Shown here: positions 7,924 to 16,592 of the stretch, piece by piece | Numbering within the stretch: the stretch's first letter is position 1 | Layout of the letters: the number at the start of each line of letters is the position of its first letter | DNA from: Streptobacillus notomytis | Lineage (GTDB): Bacteria; Fusobacteriota; Fusobacteriia; Fusobacteriales; Leptotrichiaceae | NCBI GenBank assembly: GCA_001612575.1 | Contig: LJRV01000358.1 | Coordinates: 1 to 38,913, forward strand | DNA length: 38,913 bases | Reading direction: 5' to 3' | The notes under the pieces: generated by a model | Database searches by the model: none | What the model saw: the letters and a program-made list of their open reading frames with translations, nothing else | Told to the model about the DNA's origin: nothing | Program-made: the position numbers and the translations under genes

Positions 7924-8496
7924 ATGAAGGCAGCAATGGAATTAAGACAAGGTAATGTATATGTTAAAGATAGCACACCTTATTTAATTTTAAAAGCAGA
8001 TAGACATCAATCAACTTCTGGTAAGAAGGCAAGAGCAGCTGAAATGAAATTTAAAATTAAAGACTTAATTAGTGGAAAAGTTCAAGAAATAACAGTTTTA
8101 TCAACTGATATGATGAATGACATTATTTTAGATAGAGCACAAATGCAATATTTATATCAAATGGATGGAGAATATTACTTCATGAACCAAGAAACATTTG
8201 AACAAATGACATTAACAGAAGATGATTTAGGAGATGCAACAGACTTTTTAGTAGATGAAATGGTTATACAGGTCTTATTATACGAAGAAAGAGCTGTAGG
8301 TGTTGAATTACCTAATACAGTAGTTAGAGAAATTACTTATACAGAACCTGGGTTAAAAGGAGATACCATAGGTAGAGCAACTAAACCTGCAACGATAGAA
8401 ACTGGATATCAGTTACAAGTACCTCTATTTTGTAATATAGGAGATAAAATTAGAATAGATACTCGTACTGGTGAATATATGGAAAGAGCAAACTAA
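7924..8496 (+). CDS. efp: translation elongation factor P
   Basis: EF-P binds the ribosome between P and E sites and relieves stalling at consecutive prolines. The 190-residue protein has the three-barrel layout of the family and the C-terminal signature GDKIRIDTRTGEYMER. The loop of domain I reads STSGKKARA, with Lys34 at the position that is modified in other bacteria. I see no epmA/epmB-type modification gene in the window, so the modification state is unknown. Start ATG follows AAGGAGG at 6-nt spacing. The gene is flanked by its own promoter and terminator. Confidence 0.95.
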   Translation: MKAAMELRQGNVYVKDSTPYLILKADRHQSTSGKKARAAEMKFKIKDLISGKVQEITVLSTDMMNDIILDRAQMQYLYQMDGEYYFMNQETFEQMTLTEDDLGDATDFLVDEMVIQVLLYEERAVGVELPNTVVREITYTEPGLKGDTIGRATKPATIETGYQLQVPLFCNIGDKIRIDTRTGEYMERAN

Positions 8497-8498
8497 TG

Positions 8499-8524
8499 AG
8501 ACTAGATGTATTCTAGTCTTTTTT
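8499..8524 (+). terminator. intrinsic terminator after efp
   Basis: AGACTAGA (8499-8506) pairs with TCTAGTCT (8512-8519) around a 5-nt loop and runs into T6 (8519-8524). Confidence 0.85.
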
Positions 8525-8526
8525 AT

Positions 8527-8555
8527 TTGAATAAAGTTATAAAATGATGTATAAT
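8527..8555 (+). promoter_or_regulatory. promoter of the ten-gene operon
   Basis: TTGAAT (8527-8532), a 17-nt spacer and TATAAT (8550-8555) precede the nuclease gene. As gaps between the next ten genes are short or absent, this may drive transcription to the terminator at 18434. Confidence 0.65.
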
Positions 8556-8589
8556 TAGTGGTGTAAATTATAAGAAAAGAGGGGATATT

Positions 8590-9423
8590 TTGAGAGGTAT
8601 TTTAAAATTATTTGTTTTAATTTTCTTAACCATGAATATTTGGGCTGAACCTATATTAATAGCTAGTTTTAATGCTTTAAAATTAGGTGAGAATAAAAAA
8701 GATTGGAAATCTCTTGCTAAAATAGTTTCTAAATTTGATATTATTTCTCTACAAGAAGTGATGAATGAAAAAGGTATAAATAAATTAAAAAATGAAGTAG
8801 AAAAACTTACTAATGAAAAATGGGGATATATAATTTCTGATATGGCTGTTGGAACTAAGGATTATAAGGAACATTATGGAGTGCTTTTTAAAAGGAAAAA
8901 AGTAGATAGCATAAAATCTTTAGGTACTTATCAAAATGGTAAATCAGATGATTTCATAAGAGAACCATATGGAGTTTTAATAAAATCAAATAATTTTGAT
9001 TTTGTATTAGTATCAGTTCATTCTATATTTGGTAAAAATAAGGTGGAAAGAGAAATAGAAGCTAGTAGATATCATAAGGTATACAAATACTTTATGAATA
9101 AGGCTAAGGAAGAAGATGTAATTTTGTTAGGAGATTTTAATTTACCTGCAAATTCTAAAGCGTTTAATTATTTTAAAGATACATATAAGGTTAAAGAAGT
9201 AGTCAATCCAAATAAGAATAAAACAACTATGTCAATTAAGGGACTTGCAAATTCATATGATAATGCTTTCTTTAACAGAAATAATTTAAGAGAATATACA
9301 GGCAGGTATGGAGTTTATGATTATACAAAAGATAATCATGAACAAATTAGAAAATATATTTCAGATCATCTAATAATATTTATGGAATTTGAAAATAAAG
9401 GAGATTTGGATGTTAAAGATTAA
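8590..9423 (+). CDS. secreted endonuclease/exonuclease/phosphatase-family enzyme
   Basis: A 277-residue member of the EEP (DNase I-like) superfamily, a metal-dependent phosphodiesterase fold. Residues 1-19 are a signal peptide with likely cleavage after IWA. The fold motifs appear in order: ASFNALKLG, IISLQEV (metal-binding Glu), VSVHS, LLGDFN and the C-terminal SDHL. The start is a TTG at 8590 after GAGGGG; no ATG upstream fits. The substrate could be DNA, RNA or a phospho-compound and cannot be told from sequence. An extracellular nuclease for nutrient scavenging is plausible. The following MATE gene overlaps its 3' end by 14 nt. Confidence 0.8.
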   Translation: MRGILKLFVLIFLTMNIWAEPILIASFNALKLGENKKDWKSLAKIVSKFDIISLQEVMNEKGINKLKNEVEKLTNEKWGYIISDMAVGTKDYKEHYGVLFKRKKVDSIKSLGTYQNGKSDDFIREPYGVLIKSNNFDFVLVSVHSIFGKNKVEREIEASRYHKVYKYFMNKAKEEDVILLGDFNLPANSKAFNYFKDTYKVKEVVNPNKNKTTMSIKGLANSYDNAFFNRNNLREYTGRYGVYDYTKDNHEQIRKYISDHLIIFMEFENKGDLDVKD

Positions 9424-10759
9424 AGATATAAATATTTATAAAAAAATACTCATAGTTGGTGTGCCAGTTACTTTAGAGAATCTGGTATATAATTTTATTA
9501 ATTTTGTAGATAATTTTATGGTAGGGAAGACAGATCCTGTTTTAGGATTAGGGACTAACGCTGTTTCAGGTTTAGGTATTTCCAATCAAATATTTTTTGT
9601 ATATATTATTTCATTGTTTGGCTTATTTAGTGGTGCAGGAGTATTATCATCACAGTATTTTGGGAGTAAAAATTATTCTAAGATGAATAAAATTTCAGGA
9701 TTTTTAACTATTACTTCACTTGTTTTATCTATCCCTTTTATTATAATAGGGCTAACTAATCCAGAAATATTACTAAAATTTTATAGTAAAGACCCTTTAG
9801 TTTTAGAACAGGCAATGAGATATTTTAAATATGTGAGTTTTACATTCCCACTTGCAGGATTAGGTTTTGTTTTTTCTATGCAGCTTAGAGTAATTAGTGA
9901 ATCTAAATATTCTTTTTATGCTTCAATAGTGGGACTTACATTTAATATTTTAGGGAATTTAATATTAATACCTAGATTAGGTGTTAAAGGAGCTGCGATT
10001 GCAACTGTTATTGCTAGATTATTCTCTTTAATATATATGATATACATAGTAAAGAAAAACAAATTTCCTATACTTTCAAGTTATAGGGAATCTATTTTTT
10101 TTGAGTTTGCTTTAGTTAAGGATATTATTAAAATATCACTTCCTGCATTTATTCATGAGTTTGTATGGGTAATGGGGATTACTTATAGAGCATCAATATA
10201 TAGTAATATGGGAGCTGTAGAGTTTTCAGCCGTTATTATAGCAGGAACGATATCTTCCATGCTAATTAGTGTATTTAGTGGAGTATCTAATGCTTCATCA
10301 GTTCTTATTGGCAATGAATTAGGGGCTAATAATTTAATGCAGGCTAAAAAGATTGCTAAATTATGTTTTAAATTAATGTTACTTCTAGCCATATTATCTG
10401 GAATTTTGGTTAATATAATTTCACCTTTAGTATTAAACTTTATGAAGGCAGAGTCTAGTTTAATTAGCACAACAAGACTTGTAGTGTTTAGTGAGAGTTT
10501 AATATTACCATTTAAGGGATTAAACTTCCTTATTATTGTTGGTATATTAAGAGCAGGTGGAGATATATATTATGCTATGATGTTAGATTTAGTTGGAATG
10601 TGGATATTCTCTGTTCCACTTACATTACTTGGTAAGAGTTTATCTCTTCCTATTAATATTATATATTTTTTAGGTGGAAGTTCAGATATTTTAGTTTTAC
10701 TTCCAGCAATACTTAGATATAATCAGAAAAAATGGGTTAAAAGAATAATAAGAGATTAG
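9410..10759 (+). CDS. MATE-family efflux transporter
   Basis: A 449-residue integral membrane protein with about 12 hydrophobic segments in two homologous halves, typical of multidrug and toxic compound extrusion carriers of the NorM/DinF superfamily. The N-terminal region (KILIVGVPVTLENLVYNF...VDNFMVG) and the IPRLGVKGAAIATVIAR motif are characteristic. I place the start at ATG 9410, seven codons inside the longest frame, because AAAGGAG lies 7-10 nt upstream and MLKIKDINIYKK is a typical cytosolic lead-in. It would export cationic compounds coupled to Na+ or H+; the substrate is unknown. Confidence 0.85.
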   Translation: MLKIKDINIYKKILIVGVPVTLENLVYNFINFVDNFMVGKTDPVLGLGTNAVSGLGISNQIFFVYIISLFGLFSGAGVLSSQYFGSKNYSKMNKISGFLTITSLVLSIPFIIIGLTNPEILLKFYSKDPLVLEQAMRYFKYVSFTFPLAGLGFVFSMQLRVISESKYSFYASIVGLTFNILGNLILIPRLGVKGAAIATVIARLFSLIYMIYIVKKNKFPILSSYRESIFFEFALVKDIIKISLPAFIHEFVWVMGITYRASIYSNMGAVEFSAVIIAGTISSMLISVFSGVSNASSVLIGNELGANNLMQAKKIAKLCFKLMLLLAILSGILVNIISPLVLNFMKAESSLISTTRLVVFSESLILPFKGLNFLIIVGILRAGGDIYYAMMLDLVGMWIFSVPLTLLGKSLSLPINIIYFLGGSSDILVLLPAILRYNQKKWVKRIIRD

Positions 10760-10771
10760 AGGAGATGATAT

Positions 10772-12298
10772 ATGAATTGGAAAAATTTATTATCAATAAA
10801 TACTAGACGTGCAAGAAGTAGAATAAAGGCTAGTGATATAAGAAATGATTTTGAAAAAGATTATCATAGAGTAATATCTTCACCTTCTTTTAGAAGACTT
10901 CAAGATAAAACTCAAGCCTTTCCTTTAGAGGAGAATGATTTTGTTAGAACTAGATTAACTCATTCACTTGAAGTTTCATCTTTTGCTAAATCTATAGCAC
11001 AATCTATAGGTAAGAGGATAATAGAAGAGAAAATAGATCCTGATTTTGGATATGAAGAATTAAATGCTATTTCTACTATTTTATCATCAGCAGCTTTAAT
11101 ACATGATATAGGGAATCCACCTTTTGGACATTTTGGAGAAGATACTATTAGAATGTGGTTTTCTAATTATATTGATAAAACTGATGTTAGAGACTTTAAT
11201 GGAGATGTTAAAAAATTAAGAGATTTATTAACTCCACAAATGATAGCTGATTTTGAAAATTTTGAAGGTAATGCACAGGCTATAAGGGTAGTATCTAAAT
11301 TACATTTTTTAGTTGATGAAAATGGTATGAATTTAACTTATGCTCTGCTTAATACATTAATTAAATATCCTGTATCTTCACAGGATATAAATAGGGAAAG
11401 TGGAAATGTTAAGGATAAAAAAATGGGATACTTCCTTGCAGAAGAAGATGTATTTTTAGATGTTGTAAAATCAACTGGTACATATGATGAAAAAGAAAAT
11501 AAGATATATAGACATCCTTTAACTTTTCTTTTAGAAGCAGCAGATGATATAGCATATATTACAGCAGATGTTGAAGATGGATTAAAGAAAAAATACTTAA
11601 ATTACTATAATCTAGAAAGTTCTTTAAAAGAGTATGGTTTTGAAGCTGGAGATATATTCTATGATAGATTAATTAAGTATAAGGAAGAAGCAAAAAAAAA
11701 AGGTTATGAGAGCATACATAATTATGCTGCAAGTAGATGGATAATTTCTATACAGGGATTAATTATTAAAGATGTTGTAAATAACTTTGTAAATAATTAT
11801 AACGAAATAATGAATGGAAGCTTTACTAAAGAATTACTTGCAGAGGGTAGATCATCAAAAATAGTTAAAATGCTTAAATATACATCAAAAAAATATATAT
11901 TTGAATCTAAAAAGAATAACCAAATGGAACTTACTGCAAATATTATGATACAGTTTCTATTAGATAAATTTGTTAATGCTATAATATATTACGATACTAA
12001 ATTTGAAAAAGATAATTCTGTACATAAAAAATATAGAATTATATTAAGTGATAATCAAAAATATATTTACTATGTATATGCAAATGATTTTGAAAATAGG
12101 AATCGTGCTGAACTTGAAAGCAAAATAGAAGAAGAAAAACTTGAGGGTAATAAAAAAGAAAGACTTGAACAAGAATATGAAAATAGGATATATAATTATA
12201 AGCTATATTTAAGATTATTGCTTGTTACAGACTATATCTCAGGTATGACAGATTCATATATAAAAACAACTTATCAAGAATTAATGGGTATAAAATAA
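10772..12298 (+). CDS. dgt: deoxyguanosinetriphosphate triphosphohydrolase
   Basis: An HD-domain dGTPase of 508 residues, close to the long form found in E. coli. These enzymes hydrolyse dGTP or other dNTPs to nucleoside and triphosphate and help control nucleotide pools. Visible motifs are SFRRLQDKTQAFP, RTRLTHSLEVS with the first metal His, and LIHDIGNPPFGHFGE with the HD pair. The middle (about 130-330) and the charged C-terminus are typical. Start ATG follows AGAGGAG. The stop overlaps the next start (TAATG). Some members act in phage defence, but the genomic setting here is housekeeping. Confidence 0.9.
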   Translation: MNWKNLLSINTRRARSRIKASDIRNDFEKDYHRVISSPSFRRLQDKTQAFPLEENDFVRTRLTHSLEVSSFAKSIAQSIGKRIIEEKIDPDFGYEELNAISTILSSAALIHDIGNPPFGHFGEDTIRMWFSNYIDKTDVRDFNGDVKKLRDLLTPQMIADFENFEGNAQAIRVVSKLHFLVDENGMNLTYALLNTLIKYPVSSQDINRESGNVKDKKMGYFLAEEDVFLDVVKSTGTYDEKENKIYRHPLTFLLEAADDIAYITADVEDGLKKKYLNYYNLESSLKEYGFEAGDIFYDRLIKYKEEAKKKGYESIHNYAASRWIISIQGLIIKDVVNNFVNNYNEIMNGSFTKELLAEGRSSKIVKMLKYTSKKYIFESKKNNQMELTANIMIQFLLDKFVNAIIYYDTKFEKDNSVHKKYRIILSDNQKYIYYVYANDFENRNRAELESKIEEEKLEGNKKERLEQEYENRIYNYKLYLRLLLVTDYISGMTDSYIKTTYQELMGIK

Positions 12299-12939
12299 TG
12301 GATAGAAATTTAATTTTTAATCAATTGAAAAAAATAGGTTTTACAGAAATAGAAGCTAATATTTATTTGTACTTAATTGAACATTCTGGAGAAAATCCTA
12401 CTCAGATTTCAAAAGAAATAGATTTTTCTAGAAGTTCTGTGTATAATAGCATGAGAAATATGGAAGAAAAGGGTATAATTAGATTGCTTCCAGCAATAGA
12501 TGATTCTAAAAACTATAGTGTTATAGATCCTAAGATATATCTTAATATATATGAAAAAGAAACTTTAGAAACAGTTAATAGTTTAAGAATGCATTTAGAT
12601 AGTTTGTATACTAAGTATAATACTGATGGGATATATTCATTTGATAGAATAGATAATTTGACATATAAGATAATAGAATTAATAAAGAGTACAGAAAATA
12701 TTTTAGTCATAGAAGGTAATATCTATGATGAAATTTTTAATGATAGAATTAAAGAATTAGAAGAAAAAAAAATTTTAGTACATATTAATGAAGATAAGAA
12801 TACAGATGATCTTGTATTAATAAAGGATAATAGTGAAATGATATTAAAGGATAGTAATAATATGATGTATACAAAAAATAGTTTACTAATAAATCAGGTT
12901 AGTAAAAGAATTAAAATGGAAATGGAGAAAAATAAATGA
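12298..12939 (+). CDS. TrmB-type winged-helix transcriptional regulator
   Basis: A 213-residue protein. Its first 80 residues form a winged helix-turn-helix (LKKIGFTEIEANIYLYLIEH, then FSRSSVYNSMRNMEEKGII) of the TrmB group. A helical linker and a short C-terminal domain follow (ILVIEGNIYDE...ILVHINED) that resembles the PLD-like effector domain of TrmB regulators, but shortened. Many TrmB-like proteins respond to sugars. It is coupled to dgt (1-nt overlap) and to the protease gene (ATGA overlap), so it may regulate its own operon. No clear operator was found. The target is unknown. Confidence 0.75.
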   Translation: MDRNLIFNQLKKIGFTEIEANIYLYLIEHSGENPTQISKEIDFSRSSVYNSMRNMEEKGIIRLLPAIDDSKNYSVIDPKIYLNIYEKETLETVNSLRMHLDSLYTKYNTDGIYSFDRIDNLTYKIIELIKSTENILVIEGNIYDEIFNDRIKELEEKKILVHINEDKNTDDLVLIKDNSEMILKDSNNMMYTKNSLLINQVSKRIKMEMEKNK

Positions 12940-13721
12940 TGTTTATTGTTATAATAATTACATTAATGATTTTAAGTTTAATAATATTTTTGCATGAGTT
13001 AGGACATTTTTATACTGCTAAGAAATTTAATATGCCTGTATCTGAATTTTCTATAGGTATGGGACCTTTAGTTTATAGTAAAGAAAAAAATGGAACACAA
13101 TATAGTTTAAGAGCTATACCTATAGGTGGATATGTATTAATAGAGGGTATGGTTGAAGTTAGCAAAGATGATAAGGAATTTAAAGATTATACTGATGAAG
13201 AAATAAAGGAATACAATAGTAAAGGCTTTATATCTCATCCTAAATTTGAACAAATAATAGTTCTTTTTGCAGGTGTATTTATGAACTTTATTACAGCATT
13301 AATAGCTTTTATTATACTAGCTTTAATAACAGGACAACCTTTAAGTTCTGCATTTATTATGTTTTCAAAAATATTTTCAACAACATTTTTAGGATTAAAA
13401 ATGTTACTTACAGGAGCAGTTAAAGCAAAAGAAATGGTTGGTCCTGTAGGACTTCCTTTAGTATTTGCACAACAAATTAAATTGCAAGGATATCTAGTAT
13501 TAATACCTTTATTTGCCCTTTTATCTATAAATATAGGTATACTTAACTTATTACCTATACCAGCCTTAGATGGTGGACGGATAATATTTGTTTTACTTGA
13601 ATATGTAGGTATTAAATTAAATAAGAAATTAGAAGAAAAAATACATACTATAGGAATGATATTATTATTAATACTTATGATATATGTAGTATTTAATGAT
13701 GTCATAAAATATATATATTAG
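12936..13721 (+). CDS. RseP-like site-2 metalloprotease lacking a PDZ domain
   Basis: An M50 intramembrane zinc protease of 261 residues. HELGH (20-24) supplies two zinc ligands and the catalytic Glu in the first membrane segment; LDGGR (211-215) gives the third ligand. The motif FAGVFMNF and the NLLPIPALDGG segment match the RseP/RasP group. RseP homologues are usually 340-450 residues with one or two PDZ domains between the second membrane helix and the MVGPVG segment. Here that stretch is only about 30 residues (133-165), so no PDZ fits. Such proteases cut membrane-anchored anti-sigma factors or signal peptides. A start at ATG 12936 or 12939 is possible. Confidence 0.85.
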   Translation: MMFIVIIITLMILSLIIFLHELGHFYTAKKFNMPVSEFSIGMGPLVYSKEKNGTQYSLRAIPIGGYVLIEGMVEVSKDDKEFKDYTDEEIKEYNSKGFISHPKFEQIIVLFAGVFMNFITALIAFIILALITGQPLSSAFIMFSKIFSTTFLGLKMLLTGAVKAKEMVGPVGLPLVFAQQIKLQGYLVLIPLFALLSINIGILNLLPIPALDGGRIIFVLLEYVGIKLNKKLEEKIHTIGMILLLILMIYVVFNDVIKYIY

Positions 13722-13731
13722 GAGAATAAAA

Positions 13732-14250
13732 GTGAATATTGTTTTATATCAACCAGAAATGCCATATAATACAGGGAATATTGGTAGAAGTTGTGTTATA
13801 ACTAACACAACATTACATTTAATAAAACCTCTTGGATTTGAAATTAATGATAAGCATATAAAAAGAACGGGTCTTGATTATTGGCAATATGTTGATTTGA
13901 AAATATGGGAATCTTTTGAGGAGTTTTTGGAAAATAAGGGTAAGGGTAAAATATATTTTGCCACAACAAAAACTGATAAAAAATATAGTGATGTAAAATT
14001 TGAAGAAGATGACTATATAATGTTTGGACCAGAATCTCGTGGATTACCAGAAGAAATTTTAAATAAGTATAAAGAACAAAATATTACTATACCTATGCTT
14101 AAGATTGGTAGATCACTTAATTTATCAAATTCAGCAGTAATAATACTTTATGAAGCATTAAGACAGCAAAATTTTGAATTTAATATGGAAGCTGAAAAAG
14201 TAGAAATAATTAGAAAAGATTTAACAATTAAAGGAGCTACAATTAAATGA
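13732..14250 (+). CDS. trmL: tRNA (cytidine/uridine-34 2'-O)-methyltransferase
   Basis: A SPOUT-class methyltransferase of 172 residues that in its family methylates the wobble ribose of tRNA-Leu. Recognisable segments are VLYQPEMPYNTGNIGRSC at the start, FGPESRGLP in the SAM-binding knot, and RSLNLSNSAVIILYEALRQ at the end. The start codon is GTG at 13732 following AGGAG. The gene overlaps the next by 4 nt (ATGA). The extension after the knot is short and helical. Confidence 0.9.
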   Translation: MNIVLYQPEMPYNTGNIGRSCVITNTTLHLIKPLGFEINDKHIKRTGLDYWQYVDLKIWESFEEFLENKGKGKIYFATTKTDKKYSDVKFEEDDYIMFGPESRGLPEEILNKYKEQNITIPMLKIGRSLNLSNSAVIILYEALRQQNFEFNMEAEKVEIIRKDLTIKGATIK

Positions 14251-14717
14251 TACATATAGTTGTTGCGATTGGTAAAAATAATGAAATAGGTGGAAATAAT
14301 AAGATGTTATGGTATAATTCTGAAGAATTAAAGTTCTTTAGAAGACTTACTATAAATCATAAAATAATTATGGGTAAAAATACATATTTATCTATAGGTA
14401 GACCATTAGATTTAAGAGAGAATATAGTAATAAGTACTAGTATAGAAAAAGATAAAAATATTACTGTAATAAGGGATATAAATGAGATATTGGAAAAGTA
14501 TTTAAATAGTGAAGAAATAGTATATGTTATAGGTGGAGAAAGTATATATAAACAATTCTTAAAATATGCAGAAAAGATCTATGTTTCTAAAATTGATGAA
14601 GATTTTCCAAATGCTGATAGATATTTTCCTAAAATAGGTTATGATGAATTTTTTATTGAAGAATTTAAATATAATACATTCACATTAAATACATATACAA
14701 GGAGGAATAATGAATAA
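14247..14717 (+). CDS. folA: dihydrofolate reductase
   Basis: Reduces dihydrofolate to tetrahydrofolate with NADPH. The 156-residue protein aligns with DHFR along its length: VVAIGKNNEIG, LWYNSEELKFF with the catalytic acid as Glu27 (E. coli has Asp27), IIMGKNTYLSIGRPL, and YVIGGESIYKQF. It is probably the chromosomal housekeeping enzyme and not an acquired resistance allele, given its setting between trmL and metG with overlaps on both sides. No thymidylate synthase gene is adjacent. Confidence 0.9.
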   Translation: MIHIVVAIGKNNEIGGNNKMLWYNSEELKFFRRLTINHKIIMGKNTYLSIGRPLDLRENIVISTSIEKDKNITVIRDINEILEKYLNSEEIVYVIGGESIYKQFLKYAEKIYVSKIDEDFPNADRYFPKIGYDEFFIEEFKYNTFTLNTYTRRNNE

Positions 14718-16584
14718 TTTATATATAACAACACCAATTTATTATCCTAATGCTAAACCTCATATAGGTACAGCATATACAACGATAATTTGTGATGTTG
14801 TTGCAAGATATAATAAACTAAAAGGTAAAAATGTTAGATTAGTTACTGGAATTGATGAGCATGGACAAAAAATACAAGAATCTGCTGAAAAAAATAATGT
14901 AACACCTAAGCAATGGGTAGATAAAATGAAAGAAGATTTTGTTAATTTATGGGATATACTTAATATAGATTATTCTGAATTTGTAAGAACTACTAGTGAA
15001 AAACATAAATTTACAGTAGGAGATATAATTAGAAAAGTTTATGAAAATGGTGATATATATAGTGGAGAATATATAGGTAAATATTCAGTAAGTGAAGAAA
15101 CTTTTGTTACAGAATCACAATTAGTAGATGGCCTATATATGGGAAAACCTGTAATTGATATGAAAGAAAAATCATTCTTTTTTAAATTATCAAAATATGA
15201 GGATAAATTATTAAAGTTTTATGAAGAACACCCAGATTTTATTAAACCATCTAATAGAAAAAATGAAGTAATTTCATTTATTAAGCAAGGATTACAAGAT
15301 TTATCTATTTCAAGAACTACATTTAATTGGGGTATACCGCTAGAACTTGAAAAAGGTCATGTAGTTTATGTTTGGTTTGATGCATTAAATTCATATTTAA
15401 CAGCAGCTGGATATAACAGTGAAAATTTTGATATATATTGGAATAATTCAGAAGTAGTTCATATGGTAGGTAAGGATATACTAAGATTTCATGCAATAAT
15501 ATGGCCAGCTATGCTTATGTCAGCTGGGATTAAATTACCAAATGTACTTGCAGTACATGGGTGGTGGACAAAAGATGGAGAGAAGATGTCTAAATCTTTA
15601 GGTAATGTAGTAGATCCTATAGATGAAGTAAATAAATATGGTTTAGATCAATTTAGATATTTCTTGTTAAGGGAAGCAACATTTGGACAAGATGCAGATT
15701 ATTCTAATATGGCAGTTATTCAAAGAATAAATTCAGATCTTGCAAATGATTTAGGTAATTTATTAAATAGAGTAATAGGAATGCAAAATAAATATTTTGA
15801 TTCAATAGTTTATGGAATAAATGAGTTAAATGATTTAGATAATGAAATAATAAATTTATGGTATGAAACATTAAAAAATGTTGATGAATATTATGCAGAG
15901 TATAATTTTTCTGAAATGTTAAAAACTATATGGAAATTTATATCAAGATTAAACAAGTATATAGATGAATCAGAACCATGGACTTTATATAAAAATAATG
16001 ATATGGATAGACTTAAAACAGTGTTATACAATCTAATTGATGGTATATATAAAATAGCTGTATTAATTTCACCTATAATGCCTGATTCTTCTAAGAAAAT
16101 ATTAAATCAACTTGCCTTAGATGAAAAAGAATTATTACTTGATGATATTAAAAAATGGGCTATGTATCCAGAAAATAATAAATTAAATAAGGCTGATGTT
16201 TTATTCCCAAGAATAGAAGTCTCTAAATCTGAGTTTGAAGAAAAATTAATAATAAATAACCCTATTAATATAGACTATTTTAATAAAGTAGATATGAGGG
16301 TAGTGGAGATTAAGAAGGTGGAAAGAGTTTCCTCTAACGTTTCATTATTAAGATTTATAGTAGATACTGGAGCTGAACTTAGACAGATAGTTTCAGCTGT
16401 TGCAAGATATTATAAAGATGAACAAAGTTTAGTAGGCAAGAAAGTAATGGCAGTTTTAAATCTAGAACCTGTAGAAATTAAAGGAATACTTTCTCAAGGA
16501 ATGTTATTAACTACAGCAGAAAAAAAGAGAGTTTCATTGGTTGAAATAAATCCTTTGGTTAAGGTTTCAACAAGTATAAAATAG
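14710..16584 (+). CDS. metG: methionyl-tRNA synthetase
   Basis: Class I aminoacyl-tRNA synthetase of 624 residues that charges tRNA-Met. The HIGH-type motif is PHIGT (18-21), and KMSKS is exact (EKMSKSLGN, near residue 295). The connective peptide lacks the zinc-binding cysteines (GKYSVSEETFVTESQL), as in the known knuckle-less form of several low-GC bacteria. The C-terminus carries the Trbp111-like tRNA-binding domain from VDMRVVEIKKVE, ending ILSQGMLLTTAE. The ATG at 14710 follows AAGGAGG and overlaps the folA stop by 8 nt. Confidence 0.95.
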   Translation: MNNLYITTPIYYPNAKPHIGTAYTTIICDVVARYNKLKGKNVRLVTGIDEHGQKIQESAEKNNVTPKQWVDKMKEDFVNLWDILNIDYSEFVRTTSEKHKFTVGDIIRKVYENGDIYSGEYIGKYSVSEETFVTESQLVDGLYMGKPVIDMKEKSFFFKLSKYEDKLLKFYEEHPDFIKPSNRKNEVISFIKQGLQDLSISRTTFNWGIPLELEKGHVVYVWFDALNSYLTAAGYNSENFDIYWNNSEVVHMVGKDILRFHAIIWPAMLMSAGIKLPNVLAVHGWWTKDGEKMSKSLGNVVDPIDEVNKYGLDQFRYFLLREATFGQDADYSNMAVIQRINSDLANDLGNLLNRVIGMQNKYFDSIVYGINELNDLDNEIINLWYETLKNVDEYYAEYNFSEMLKTIWKFISRLNKYIDESEPWTLYKNNDMDRLKTVLYNLIDGIYKIAVLISPIMPDSSKKILNQLALDEKELLLDDIKKWAMYPENNKLNKADVLFPRIEVSKSEFEEKLIINNPINIDYFNKVDMRVVEIKKVERVSSNVSLLRFIVDTGAELRQIVSAVARYYKDEQSLVGKKVMAVLNLEPVEIKGILSQGMLLTTAEKKRVSLVEINPLVKVSTSIK

Positions 16585-16592
16585 GAGTATAA

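Noticed and set aside
10772-12298. dGTPase as an anti-phage defence gene
   Set aside because: It lies in a housekeeping operon with metG, folA and trmL, has the length of E. coli Dgt, and no other defence gene is nearby.
13235-13705. Long minus-strand open frame opposite the RseP-like gene
   Set aside because: It mirrors a well-supported membrane protease frame, has no ribosome binding site, and its translation shows no family features. Other antisense frames (for example 1492-1851 +, 7451-7936 -, 29109-29489 -) were dropped for the same reason.
15070-15150. Loss of zinc-knuckle cysteines in MetRS as a novelty
   Set aside because: Knuckle-less MetRS with similar SVSEET-type sequence is a known form in low-GC bacteria; the catalytic motifs are intact.
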